Positions 1-11,119 of a stretch of DNA of 64,000 nucleotides are shown piece after piece. How positions within the stretch are numbered: position 1 is the first letter of the stretch; every line of letters starts with the position of its first letter. A model generated the notes under the pieces. The model saw only the letters and a program-made list of their open reading frames with translations, was not told where the DNA came from and made no database searches. Location: contig CM057165.1 in assembly GCA_029962745.1 (NCBI GenBank), positions 4,243,935-4,307,934 of the forward strand, given 5' to 3'. The position numbers and the translations under genes are program-made. The stretch is from Echinometra lucunter. Taxonomy: Eukaryota > Echinodermata > Echinoidea > Camarodonta > Echinometridae.

Positions 1-1113
1 TTTATTTTTTTTATGTGTAGAAAATTCACTAGAGAATCTATTGTGGTTGTATGCAAAATCTCATATATATTTGACAAGCATTTGAAAATCTTGATTTTCA
101 TGGCTATTGCACTTCCCGATTTTGTGCTACATGTACATGCATTACACTTTCAGTGAATGATATTGCAATAAAAAATAAGTGATGGTACAAATGTTGATGC
201 CAGTGTAGCAGTACAGAATCCAGACAACATTCTTCTTTGTCACATAACAATTCATGCCAAACCAGCCTTGGGAATGTTTAGCTTGACTACAGCTCTGTGT
301 CCACATTGAGTTACTTGACTTGCTTCAGTGCATGTATTGTGATAAGGAAGGCTCATCTTTACAAATTGAAATAAAATCTTCCCATGCAAACAGAGAGAAA
401 AAAAAATCAAATTGAATTAAGGTTAGATAGACATTTAATATGAAAAACATGCCTGTTTCATGTTATGTTTCAGCATTTCTATATGGAAAACATCCTTACA
501 TTTTTCCCAGATACTTTTAAAAATGTAAATCTCACTTTTTATTGTAGAAAATATAAATCACAAAGAGCAGGATATTATGATTCAATAACTTCATAATGCT
601 CAGAATTTAGAATATTTTTTGCAAATGGATGTGTAAATATACATGCTAAATTTTATGAGTAGTTCTGTTGGCCAGCACTCTTTTGAAGTTTGAGCCTTTT
701 ATTTGAAGATAATAACAAAGAAAGGGTTGTCAGATCATCACTATTCCCTAGTGGTAATGATTACAATAATTAGGAACATACAGTGTAAGCCATATTGTGA
801 AGGCATACAGTTTTAAAGTTACCTGTATAAAATACCATTGATATCCTCTTGCAGTGATACCAACTGTTCCTTTTTCACGGTATTTTGTAATGCTTTAAAA
901 GGAAAATTCTGCAGGTTTCAAGCAAAATACTTTTTTTTTTTAAAGAAACTGTAGTTAATGTACAGTTCTATGGTTGTAAAGTAAGATATACTTTTTTCCC
1001 ACTCATAATACTTCTTTTAAGGCGTGAAAATACTGCAAATCTTGAAAAAAGGTTGGCATGTATGCTCTTGGAATTATTCACCCAAGGTTTTTCTCTCTTT
1101 CTTTGTTCAACAG
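1..1113 (+). other. Intron sequence upstream of first visible exon of gene 1
   Basis: This AT-rich stretch shows no splice-bounded open segment that I can support. It ends in a pyrimidine-rich tract and CAG directly before the exon at 1114, so it is read as intron of the gene whose 5' part lies outside the window. I see no recognisable repeat in it. Confidence 0.5.
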
Positions 1114-1222
1114 GTGAATAATTTTGTGATATTTGAAGGATTTTTTAACAACCAACCAGAAACAAGCTACTGCAGGAAGAGGGGAGTGGGTAAGCCGCCT
1201 GTTCCCCCAAACCATAGACAAG
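1114..1222 (+). CDS. Gene 1, first visible exon
   Basis: Preceded by a pyrimidine tract and CAG and followed by GTAAGT. It encodes 36 codons plus one base (phase 1), including FVIFEGFFNN and KPPVPPNHRQ. The upstream exon is not in the window, so the phase at its start (taken as 0) rests only on the open frame. Confidence 0.65.
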
Positions 1223-4200
1223 GTAAGTATTGGAATGGTATATTGAGTTACATTTAGATTAAAGAGGGAGAGAGAGAGAGAGAGAGAGAGATTGGGAAAG
1301 GGGGAGGGAAAGATTATAGGATTATGGAGGAAAATAATTACCGTGTTTACACAGTGACTCGGCTCGGGGGTTCAACACGCGACCCGTGCTCATGTTTTAT
1401 GTCATGTAAACGGGATCAGTGTGACCCGAGAGCCGTGTTGAACACCGCTTTTTTGATCCGCCAGAATCGCAGGTTTCAATCTGCGAGCCGAGTCAGACTC
1501 GTCTATTTTTTCATGTGTAAACAGAAAGCCGTGTCGAACCCACTGACCTAGGTTATTGGCAAACTCGGCAAGTCATCACAATTCTACTTCCGTTCGTGAT
1601 CTGCGGGCAGTGTTGAACTCGCCTTTTTTGTTTCCATATAAACATGATCACAGTTGCCCTCTTTGTAGCGTTCCACCCTGCTGTAGGATTCAACACTCGA
1701 GCCGAGTCACTGTGTAAACACGGTAATTGTGAAGAAAAGAGTGATAAGAGAGAGAGTGAAAGAGAAAATATATAAATGACAGCATGCCATCTTTTGAGAC
1801 CCAGAAAGACATTCACAGATACAGAGAGTTAAGGCTTATTCAGATATCCAGCAGCCACTTTATGATAATGAGATGTGCATTAAAGCATGAATAAAGTTCA
1901 CGCTCAAATATATCAGTGCTTTGCCAAAGTTCTTCTTCTTTCTTCTTCCGATGTAGTACAGGCCACCAGGTTGGTGTATCTTTGTACTTGTGTGTATGTA
2001 CAGAGTGCCTTCTGTGATGCTGTGCTGGTTACTTAAAAAAAAAAAAAAACTAACTAGGTGCAAGTAAAAAACCTTGTGGCCCTTCAACGGAGCTTAAGAG
2101 ACAAGCTTGTAAGTTGTATTTTGCACTAACTTTATAAGAATTTGATTGTTCCACATCTTTTGCCGCCTCATATACCATACATTCACACATTAAAAAATGC
2201 TGGGGTTTATCTTGGGGTTTTTCCACGTCATTTGTGAACAAACCCTCAATGCTTTTGTGGCTGTGAGCAGACAATTTATCATTTTAGGGACTCTGTGATT
2301 TCAGCACATGTCCTTTTCTCAATCTCCAATGTATCTTCTATCAATTCCAGCCCACCAGCCTTCTCCCACCCATCCCCACCGCAATGCTACCTCATCGGGG
2401 GTGTGGGGAACCAGTCCATCCCCCTCAACGGCCAGGAAGAGAGACAAAGAAGTCCTCAGGGATGTTAGACCGCCCTCTAGAGGTTCGCTATCATCAGGTG
2501 GATCCAATGATGGTGTTGCTGGATTAGAGCTGTCAGGATTAGAGTGAGTATCATAGATATACGGTATGAAAAATTCGCTTTTGCTTACCTTATCAGGTAA
2601 CAATGAAAAAACAGTCTTCAGACAGTAAATGTTTTCTTGCTGGATGTAATTGTGAAACACTTTTCAGAGAAACAAGTCAGTGTGATTTTTTAATGCAGAC
2701 GGGTTCTATTTACACATTCGCGGCAGAGGGTCCACATAATGTGGTTTTATACAATAGCTATTCATGCTGAACTCTAAAAAACATACCAAATGCATGAACT
2801 GAAAGAGCAAAAAATTCTACACAAACTGTGCCAATTTTTTGGTTGCACCAATATTTGTCATTTAATGCTGAAAATTTGATATAGGAAATAAGCTTCAAAA
2901 TCCTTGAGTTGGCAATGCGATGGATCACTGTTCTTGTATTGAAATTGGGATCTTTATAACTTTATAACTTTTCAACATGCTTCTGTCAATTTATATACAT
3001 TTCAGATACATGAATTTGTATAAGATACATGTAGAAATGGGGGAAATGGGGGAAAAATACCGGTGATGCCAATTTGAAGAAGATAAGCTGATCAAATAAG
3101 GCTGCAAATAACTGCTGTCATGTTTAGGTTAAAAAAAAGTTTGTTATGAAATGTATGGCATCTACATCATTTTCTTGTTCCATTTTAGGATATCAACAAG
3201 AGGGATGGGAGCCCAGGCCAGCAGCTATAGCCGCTATGCCCAGAACTCTACCCCGCCTGCTGGTAGGATGGGCAGTGGAGGGAATAGGCGTGGCTCCTAC
3301 ACCAATTCACCAATCACAGGCAGTCCTGTCCAAGGTGAGATGGGATTCAAAGAGCAAGACCAGAGGAGGAAAAATTATTTTGATAAATTAGTATTTTAAC
3401 TAATAAGGGTTCAGTCCCATATATGCTGTGGTGTGGTGTCATAACACATTTATTTTATTTTATTTTTTTTTTTTTTACACATAAATGAATGACAAGTGCA
3501 GGGGCCATGGGGGACACTTTTTCAGTAGACATGTGTATTATTCCCACATGGCAGACCCCCTCCCCCTTTCAGAAACTCTCCCTGACTTCTGAAGTGGGGA
3601 TCAAGAAAGAAACTGTAGTTAATGCTTCAGTAGGCAAATACTATACTTGAAAAAACTATTTGCATTCAACTTGAACAACATCAAATCTCACAGGTATACA
3701 CTTTCAAATATTTAGGAGTGTGGCTGGACCCGACATTATCTTGGAAAGAACACGTCACAAAAACAAGTAAAAAAAATAGGATCTAGAATAGTATTAATTA
3801 GTTGAGTAAAAAGATATATACCTTTAGAAGGAATAAAGCTTCTCGTCAATGCATTAATTCTACCCCTTTTTTAATACTGCAGTAATGCTTGGTCAAACTG
3901 CCCACAAAATGTCAGAGATATAATCATTAAGCAACACAAGAAAATGGCTAGAGTAATTATAGGAGCCAATGTCAGAACGCCGATCCAAGAAAATTTTGAC
4001 AAATTAAAATGGGACAGTATTCAGGACAGATGGAAATTTTTAAAATGCAAAATGTTTTTTTTGGTTCTCGAAAGTCAAACCCCAGTTAACCCATTCGTGA
4101 CAGGAATTATTTAAAGCCTAATTTGATCAGCTTTTATTCTTCAAATTGGCAACACCAACATTTTTTTTATTGCTACATTTTCCTTATAAAATGTCATGTA

Positions 4201-5781
4201 TCTGAAATGAATATAAATTGACAGAAATTATGATGAGAAGTCAAAAAGTTGCCAATTTGCAGGGGAAAACGGTGATTTTAAACCTTCTATCACATTGCCA
4301 ATTTAAGGATTTTAATGCTTATTTTCCTTTTAAAAATTTTCAGCATCAAACGACGAATATTGATGCAACCAAAATGGGCACAGTTTGTGTAGAATTTTTT
4401 GCTCTTTCTGCTCATGTATTTGGTATGATTTGTAGGGCTTTGCATCAAAAGATATTAGGCCAAACCACAAAATGTGGACCTCTGTCACGAATGGGTTAAT
4501 ATATTAGAAATGTTTCAACAAACCTAGACCGTGCATAGGTATGGTACCCGCAGTGCAGAAAACGCTGGCCTTATTTTATCCAAAATAAGAACACAGATGG
4601 GGAAACAGAGTTTTTCATATGAAGGCGCTGTACAATGGAACAGTTTGCCACATTATGTTAGAAACGCCTCATCAAGTTCTTTGTTTTCTCTTTTGTTTTG
4701 GCGTCATATTCGTTCCAGTCCTTGAGTTGTTTCACTGTAAAATCACCAAAAGTGTACTATGTAATTTTGTTGTTGTTTTTTGTTCAAGTATTGTTTATAT
4801 ACCAGTATGTTTGTATCTTATGTCTTTTTGTTGTAGGGCCTCCACGGAAAACAGGCTTAATCACTGATGGAGCCACCCTACTGAAAAAGACAAATGAATA
4901 AATAAATAAATTAATTAATATTTGTAAAATTTCTCATGACAGGGTTTTCTACAAGTGATGAGTATCGAAGGAACTCTTTAGACAACCCTAGAAGAGACCC
5001 TGCAAACGGCAATCATCACAGCACCTCCAAAGTAAGCAGTACCCCGCCCCCATTTGGCCACATTGGTGCCTTCTCAACCTACAACAGCCATCTTCAGACA
5101 CCGTCTAGGAACGGCCATCTTAAAGTCTCGCCAGATAGTACTCCAGTCACAAACAACAGGTAGGCCGTCATGGGTTGATCCAGGGGGTGGCTGAATCGGC
5201 CACGCACCCCCCCCCCCCTTTGAAAAGCAGAAAAAAGATATTTTAGGGTAAAATACATGTGAAAATGCCAAGGTCCCATTTTTTTTCCGGTGAGACAGAC
5301 ACCTGAAATAGCCGATTGCCCCCCCCCCCCTTTTGAAAAATTTTTGATCATTCATGATTTGCACTGAAGCTGAACAAAATTAGAAATGCTTTTATTTTCC
5401 CATATGTAATTTCATAAAAATTGATGATCTGTTTTGTTCCTTGTCTTCCATTTCAGACTAGACAATCAAGTTTCGAATACGCCATCAAACACATCACTGA
5501 CTTCCAATGTGCAGCAGCAGCAAGATAAGAACTCTTCTTACAACCCCAGCGGGAACTATGTCATCTCATACACACCTCCTCAGAACCACAAAGTCATGCA
5601 CTCTTCCTGGAATGTGATGGGGATTCCCCCCACCGGTCAGGCCAGGGGAAGCCCCGGCAATCAGAACAATAGCCCATACAAGGGGAGTTCCGCCTACCAG
5701 AGCCCAGGGCAGCAGGGTAGCTCCACCCATCAGAGCCCAGGGTACAGGAATCAGCACTGGAGCTCCAATGGGATCTTCTGA
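1114..5781 (+). CDS. 3' part of an unidentified gene: Ser/Pro/Gly/Asn-rich C-terminal tail (5 exons)
   Basis: Five coding segments join with consistent intron phases: 1114-1222, 2351-2543, 3189-3334, 4943-5159 and 5457-5781, with TGA as the last codon. Each is bounded by AG upstream and GT downstream, apart from the terminal exon. They give about 329 residues. The first exon has a more ordered start (FVIFEGFF, then ETSYCRKRG and KPPVPP). The rest is rich in Ser, Pro, Gly, Asn and Gln, with basic patches such as ARKRDKE, a QQQQ run and imperfect repeats around SPYKGSSAYQSPG and SSTHQSPGY near the end. This composition is typical of a disordered regulatory tail. I do not recognise the protein family, and the catalytic or structural part must lie upstream of the window. 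The gene is transcribed in the same direction as the QSOX gene that follows. Confidence 0.72.
1340..1724. mobile_element. MITE with ~28-bp terminal inverted repeats
   Basis: The left end ACCGTGTTTACACAGTGACT, continuing to CGGCTCG, is the inverted complement of the right end at about 1697-1724. AATT flanks both sides (1336-1339 and 1725-1728) as a possible target duplication, though AATT is self-complementary and could be part of the inverted repeat. The ~385-bp interior has further diverged repeats of a GTGTTGAAC-type motif and no coding content. Non-autonomous; superfamily not assigned. Confidence 0.75.
2351..2543 (+). CDS. Gene 1, second visible exon
   Basis: Starts after TTCCAG and ends at GTGAGT. 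It enters in phase 1, giving Ala at the junction, and leaves in phase 2. It encodes a Pro/Ser-rich stretch with TSPSPSTARKRDKE and SRGSLSSGGSNDG. The phase fit on both sides supports it. Confidence 0.7.
2713..3128 (-). mobile_element. Older, inverted copy of the piggyBac-like MITE
   Basis: Read on the reverse-complement strand, this segment follows the element at 4090-4495 over most of its length. Shared stretches include AAAGAGCAAAAAATTCTACA and the end motif resembling CATTCGTGACAG. It is clearly more diverged. TTAA is kept at 3129-3132 on one side and degraded on the other. Lies in the intron between the second and third visible exons of gene 1. Confidence 0.7.
3189..3334 (+). CDS. Gene 1, third visible exon
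   Basis: Starts after CATTTTAG and ends at GTGAGA. Phases are 2 in and 1 out. It encodes SSYSRYAQNSTPPAG and a Gly/Arg patch (GSGGNRRGS), with no recognisable domain. Confidence 0.7.
3655..4919 (+). mobile_element. 3' fragment of a non-LTR retrotransposon (CR1/L2/Rex-like), interrupted by a MITE
   Basis: Conceptual translation in broken frames gives a typical reverse-transcriptase C-terminal region: FKYLGVWLDPTLSWKEHV near 3705-3750, then stretches reading LLVNALILPLF and KQHKKMARVIIGA. After an inserted element (4090-4495) it resumes with YGTRSAENAGL (from about 4543), RTQMGKQSFSYEGA and QWNSLPHYVRNA. The 3' untranslated end has a GGGCCTCC ... GATGGAGCCACCCTACT region and finishes in AATAAATAAATAA-type repeats, as in CR1/L2/Rex-type elements. 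Several stops and frame breaks show it is dead. Clade is by resemblance only. Confidence 0.78.
4090..4495. mobile_element. piggyBac-like MITE with TTAA target duplication, nested in the retrotransposon
   Basis: The 406-bp element begins CCCATTCGTGACAG and ends CTGTCACGAATGGG, perfect inverted repeats of 14 bases. It is flanked by TTAA at 4086-4089 and 4496-4499. TTAA duplication and CCC-starting ends are hallmarks of piggyBac-type elements. No transposase is encoded. It splits the retrotransposon coding remnant between the parts reading LESQTPVN and NILEMFQQT, so it inserted later. Confidence 0.85.
4943..5159 (+). CDS. Gene 1, fourth visible exon
   Basis: Starts after CTCATGACAG and ends at GTAGGC, with phases 1 in and 2 out. 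It encodes a Ser/Asn/Pro-rich segment (DEYRRNSLDNPRRD, SSTPPPFGHIG). The 3' tail of a retrotransposon ends about 24 bases before the exon, so the branch-point region is very short or partly element-derived. Confidence 0.7.
5207..5330. repeat. Two 12-C tracts in an intron of gene 1
   Basis: Runs of C at 5207-5218 and 5319-5330, each followed by TTTGAAAA or TTTTGAAAA, lie 112 bases apart. They could be a diverged tandem pair. They are prone to length errors. Confidence 0.5.
5457..5781 (+). CDS. Gene 1, terminal coding exon with stop
   Basis: Starts after CCATTTCAG in phase 2 and stays open to TGA at 5779-5781. It encodes QQQQ, YNPSGNYVISYTPP, WNVMGIPPTGQ and repeated SPG-containing units, ending in NGIF. 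The end of the open frame and the clean acceptor make this the best supported exon of the gene. Confidence 0.72.
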
Positions 5782-8700
5782 CGAAGGCTTGATGCTGTTG
5801 CTGCAGTGGGCGTGTAACAAGTATGTAATGACATATGATGAATGTGTTACAGATACGTAACAACTTTGTAAAATATGCTATTGATGTGGAGCAACCATGT
5901 TACAAAAGCAAATTTTTCAACAAAGGGGCAGCAACATGTCAATACATGTTCCAAATGTGTTATATGGGAAACAAATACTGTATGTACTTTTACACCCAGA
6001 CATGTCTATGTCTCTGGATTGCCTTGGAGACCACCAGGGCTATATGTTTGTTGTCTAGCTGCAGACTGCTAATATCTTCTAGCTCCTAAGAAAGAATATA
6101 CTTGACAGATGAAAAAACAACAAAAAACACCAAATCTCGATGTGCTTTTTGAGGGACATTTAACAAGTATGTTTAATAATGGCCATTGACTTTTTCAACA
6201 CAGTCACCTTCTACGTAACAAATCGTTCCAAGAGTATGTGCATTTTTTAGGGTATCCATACAAAGGAGAGAATATGTTGGTGATGTTGATGGGGTGTGAG
6301 GGGGGGGGGGGGGGGGCGGAGGGTTCATGTGAAATGACACAAAATGAGGCATATTTCTATCCCAAAAAGGAAACGGAAAAATCTGTTGCACCTTGTATTT
6401 CCTTGTATAGATGTGTATTTTTTTTTTCGGAAAAAGAAGCTTATTGACTGTGCATGCATATCCAAGAAATTTATATAGAGCTGTATTTTCAAATCTGAAA
6501 GCTTTATGAAGTGAACAAGTGCAAAGCATTGCTTTGTGTGTGTGATATCATTTTATGCGGCATCCAATTTGCTGTTCCCAGTCCAAAGTAGCAAAAATCT
6601 AGTACTATTGTGATCTATGAACTATCTCTGCTTGTACAGTGTATTCATGTCTCTATTTTTAGCCTAGTTTTGTATTTATTATATATGAATATGTACATGT
6701 TAATGTATGATATCAATAATTCTATATCTTCCCTTGTATTTATGCAAAAGATGTACAAATAGATATTTTTTTTGTGATAGTTGGTACAGCAAACATTGTG
6801 GTCAAGCCTTTAATGCATACTGGTATTCGTGCTACATGTCAGAGAATCATGTATTGCTCCAAGCTTTATTCGGTCAAAGATATACAGTTAGGCCTTAGGG
6901 TCAGAGTTGCAGAAGTGTTTAGCTTGGGTTAGGGCTTGGCTTAGTGATTGGACAAAGGTTAAAGTTTGTCGCATCAGCGCAAAAACACCCCTAAATATAT
7001 TGTGAACAGAAAAGCCCCAGGCAAAATGACACATTGTAAAGCTCTTGTAATGAAAATCCAGTTGTGACATTCCGACTAATGTTTTGGAGTTACTATTACC
7101 TTTCTTCTGGATCTAGGCTTTGGAGAAATAATGAAGTTTTTCACAGCAAATTTCTTCTTTCTTCGAGTTATGAGAGAACGCCTGTCACATTGCATGAGGG
7201 TGTTTATGTGCTGATGCGATGAGTTCAGTAGTGAGTTAGTTTTACGAACAGAGTGACTGTTGCCTTAGCATATCTCCTGCAACCATTGTCATCTGTAACT
7301 ATTTCTTGTATCTATCGCTAGTGCTCTTAGAATTCAGGGAAACAAACATAACTTACCTCTCTCTCTAGCCTTCATGAATCATTATTCTGTGAACATACAT
7401 GTGGCTGCTTTTTATAGAAATCGAAATTACAAAGAGCTAGGAAATGAGTACCAGTAAAGATCACTTTAAACAAATATAGAAAATTGTAGAAAGATGTTCA
7501 TATACATGCTAGTGTATGTGTTGTTCAGATTAGTCATATGCAGAATCATCCATAAACAGGGTTTGGCTAACTCAGTTAGGCGATTGAGCAACTAAAGAAT
7601 GTATATCGTGTTGTGTCTAACTGAAACGGAGTTGGTCGAACTCTATTTATGAATGGCTTTGGTCATGTATGTTGATGACTAGGAAAGCATTTCAAAATTA
7701 TTTGAACAGGAAAGAATGGCATGTGTAACTGTGATTGTTCTCCTCATACTTGTATCAACTGTGAATGTGTATCTTTAATGTAAAGAAATTAACTGTTTTG
7801 ATTATTAAGGTTATTATCATATTAATTGCAGCCAGATTTATAATTGTAGGTGTGATGGTTAAGGTGTACTGACCAATAAGTTTAATTCCAATGCAAGGTT
7901 ACAGCCATCCATGTCTCTTGAACATCTGACCAAATCTGTGTGAGACTGTTAAATAAATTGTGTCACCATTTTATATAATGCAGTTTGCAAAAAAAGGAGA
8001 AAAGATTATGATATCTGCACACATGTATTACAGGAAATATACCAAATTGAAGATGAACACTTTTAAGTTCTACTCATGTCAAAAATTTGTATTCTCAAAG
8101 TATTAGCATTTTTACAGTAGAACTCTTGAATTATCCTACATATTTTTATACAAGAATACATATTCAGTGACTCACAAAAGACTTTTGTATTGATTCTTTA
8201 CAGTTTACATAATGCCATTTTGAATATTTATAAGTAAAAAAAAAATAATTGAATTGAATTCTGCTGGTACATTTTATGTGACAACAAAAATGTTGTACAT
8301 TGAAGATAAGGATTTTGTACTGGATAAGTTCAACCAGAAATGATAAAGAGAGATTAAGATTTTTATATAAAGCTATTGAATTACATGTAGGTACCCCTTG
8401 TATGGGATTGTGGATGTACTTCATTGAATTTTTTTGATTTTCAAAAAGAAATTGTTTTCAAGTCATTATTGATCCACAATAGTGATGTAATGTATTATGA
8501 TGATGATATCTTATAAATGGGTCATTATTTATTTATTTTTCTTTTACATTGCAATTTTGATACTTCCCAGAAATGTTTGCTGATAGTTATATTGTAAGAA
8601 TTCTTTTCTTAGATGTATAATGTTTTTCTATAGTTTAGTGATTTGTTTGATTTTAATGGCAATACATGCAGCAACCTTTCGAACAACATTATCTTTTGTT

Positions 8701-9422
8701 AAGTTAATGGATTTTTTTTCACTACGTTTGCTCTTAATAATCAGTGCAACCTGCTTTTTTTTTCATTTCAAAATCTAATTAGGAGAGTGTGATGTTTGAT
8801 CAAGTCAATCCTGTTATCATTCACTTTAATTTGTTATTTTTTAAAGGCATATAGTTGTTCAGATTTGCAGGTGATTCATTTGTTATATTCTACTCAAAGC
8901 AAAACCCTATTTTCCTCTTAATTGCAATTGTCTTATAGTTTATTTGATGGAATCTAATATATATATTTGCTCGCCTAAGAGGTAGAAATATAAAGGCATG
9001 ATAGAATTCTTCAAACTGTACATAATGACAGCAGAAGTGTGCAATATGTTCTGACTGCTTATAGTGTTTTTATAGCAAATATTTAGAAAATATACTTTAC
9101 ATATTTCATATGATTTTATATTCCATGCCTACTGCTATGCATAAGCACAATTATGTTTTATCATTCATTCAAATGATTTCAGTTGTATTGAAATGTTTTT
9201 TTTTGCATTAATGGTAATGTGAAATTTACCACTGCATGTTCTGTTTTTTTCCTAGCTTTACCATCATATTTTATAAAAACTCCTTTGGAGTAGTCATCTG
9301 GACACATTCCAAAAGTTCATCTATAAATCCATGCTCATATTAATTACTTCATCTTTTCGTAGAAGGGGAAAGTTGTAAAAAGTATTCAGTTAATATGTTG
9401 AATACGATTTGATCTAAGTATA
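5782..9422 (+). other. 3' UTR of gene 1 and intergenic sequence
   Basis: No coding exon, RNA gene or clear repeat is supported here. The sequence is AT-rich with short homopolymers and a G-run at about 6299-6316. A canonical AATAAA lies at about 7952-7957 and is one possible polyadenylation signal for gene 1, but others may be used. The end of the transcript cannot be fixed from the sequence alone. Confidence 0.4.
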
Positions 9423-9839
9423 CAGTCAGGGAAACTCTCAACTTCCCGGGAGAGGCCATAATCCCCCAAAGTAGACTTATTACGTGGCATTGTGTAATCG
9501 CCGAGGATCCCTCCGCTGAGCAAGACTGTACAAAGTGAATGGTCCGTGTGTGTATACCGTTGAATAAAAAATCATATAAAATAATCAACATGGCAGCGGA
9601 TTCTATTGCCTCGAGTACAGGTGAGAAATTTAATTTTCTTTCACATATTTGCGTACAAATATCCGCTCCCATGTTGGTTATTTTATATGATTTTTTTTTC
9701 AACGATATACACACATTGACCATTCATTTTGTACAGTCTCGCTCAGCGGAGGGATCCTCGGCGATTACACAATGCCATGTAATAAGTCCACTTTCCGAGA
9801 TTACGGCCTCTCCTGGGAAGTGGGGAGTTTCCCTGACTG
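9423..9839. mobile_element. Foldback MITE: two ~200-bp inverted arms
   Basis: The ends are CAGTCAGGGAAACTC and its complement GAGTTTCCCTGACTG. Inward, the two arms remain complementary for about 200 bases each, including GGATCC next to the CGCCGAG/CTCGGCG motif and the AAAATCATATAAAATAA segment. The centre is near 9630. No open frame in it is meaningful, because both arms mirror each other. No clear target duplication is seen. Confidence 0.82.
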
Positions 9840-9909
9840 GTACATAACATGCAATTTCTATAAACCCTTGCCTGAGTTTATCTAGGGTTTAGTGTTCAGT
9901 GGGGTAATA

Positions 9910-10046
9910 CAGTGAAACCTGTATATAAAGACCGCCCAAGGGAGACAAGAAAAGTGGTCTCTATGAGCAGGTGGTCTTTATGGACAGGCTGAAATATGAA
10001 AATTTGTAGTCTTTGTAAACAGGTTTCACTAAACCGGGTTTGACTG
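9910..10046 (+). repeat. Dispersed 'AAAGACCGCCC' repeat, copy 1
   Basis: Begins CAGTGAAACCTGTATATAAA and ends near GGGTTTGACTG. Its body (AAGACCGCCCAAGGGAGACA and GTGGTCTTTATG motifs) recurs inverted at 21554-21710 and as a short piece at about 23941-23977. The ends are roughly inverted repeats, suggesting another small DNA element. Confidence 0.6.
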
Positions 10047-10280
10047 TACTCTTATTTTTTTTCAAATAACTGGAATATTTTAAAGTTTTTGACATTTTTT
10101 GATATCTCATTTTGCTTTGATCAAAGTTTGTGTGTGCATGGTGTTTGCTTTCAAAATAAACTCATGGTTCTTTTTTTCTTTCTTTTTAAGAAGAAGGAAT
10201 GAACTAGTGAAAGCTGTCATTTATTTGATTCCCAAAAACTCAGATTAAGAAAAAGCAGAAGAGTGGTAGATGGATTGAAG

Positions 10281-10311
<31 letters not shown>

Positions 10312-10370
10312 GAGAGAGAGAGAAAGACAGAGAGAGAGAAAGAAAAGAGAGAGAGGGGGAGGAGAGAATG
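10281..10370. repeat. GA microsatellite
   Basis: Interrupted (GA)n tract with GC, GG and AAAG interruptions. Non-coding; reverse-frame Ser/Leu runs here are simple-sequence artefacts. Confidence 0.9.
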
Positions 10371-10470
10371 TTTAAAATGTGCACTGCAGTAGATAGCAAC
10401 AATAGATTGTAGCAATATCAGAATGACATCAAATTAAAAGCATAACACAGTAAACCAATATAGGCCTGGC

Positions 10471-10610
10471 TCCCGTTTCACAAAACTTGTTATCAGTAAC
10501 ATCTGCCACATTCTATGACAAATTTGTTCTCAGCCAATCAGATGCAAGGATTCAGTAGCTTATAACATTTATTGCAATGTGGTACCGATAACAAATTTTA
10601 TGAAACGGGG
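10471..10610. mobile_element. Small palindromic MITE (CCCGTTTCA ends)
   Basis: Left TCCCGTTTCACAAAACTTGT continuing to TATC is mirrored by right GATAACAAATTTTATGAAAC followed by GGGG. The element is about 140 bp, with ~24-bp imperfect inverted repeats and a short non-coding interior. It lies about 220 bases upstream of the QSOX start codon. Confidence 0.7.
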
Positions 10611-10834
10611 TTCTGATGTACTTTGTTTTATTAGGGAAATTTTACAGAAAGAGCATCACATGGCTGAATTTATTGATTAATTCCTACATTCAGATGGGAC
10701 ATGTTTTGCCAACCCTTTTTCCATTTTAAGCTTTTCATGATTTGATTAAAGTCTGTGAGAGGCATGTACATTTACAACTAGCTTTCCATAAGATTTAAAT
10801 ACCCACAGATTATTCGCAACGAACGATACGCGCA

Positions 10835-11119
10835 ATGGCTTCCCATAGAATTTTAATTGACACGGTGACAAAAATGGCACTACGAGGAGAACGATTCGTT
10901 TTCTCGACGTCAAAATTATTGCTGATTTTCAGCCTTTCTCTTGGAGTAAAAGCCAAACTGTATGATCCATCTGATGATGTTTTTATTCTTGATAACCTGA
11001 ACTTCGCAAATAGTATTTTCAACACAGATAATATCTGGTTTGTTGAGTTTTACTCGAGCTGGTGCGGGCACTGCGTTCACTTGCTCCTACGTGGAAGTCT
11101 TTCGCTACGGATTTGCGGG
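10835..11119 (+). CDS. QSOX: QSOX exon 1: signal peptide and CGHC of thioredoxin domain
   Basis: Encodes the hydrophobic signal core (KLLLIFSLSLGVKA), then FVEFYSSWCGHC. After codon CAC at 11078-11080 the frame moves: one added T would read as HFAPTWKSFATDLR, the expected QSOX continuation, ending in phase 1 at the GTGAGT donor (11120). ATG candidates are 10835 and 10874, in the same frame; the second yields a shorter N-region before the hydrophobic core. Confidence 0.88.

Noticed and set aside
9539..9847. 102-codon frame and its minus-strand partner at 9349-9723
   Set aside because: Both are the two arms of one foldback element and read nearly the same peptide in opposite directions.
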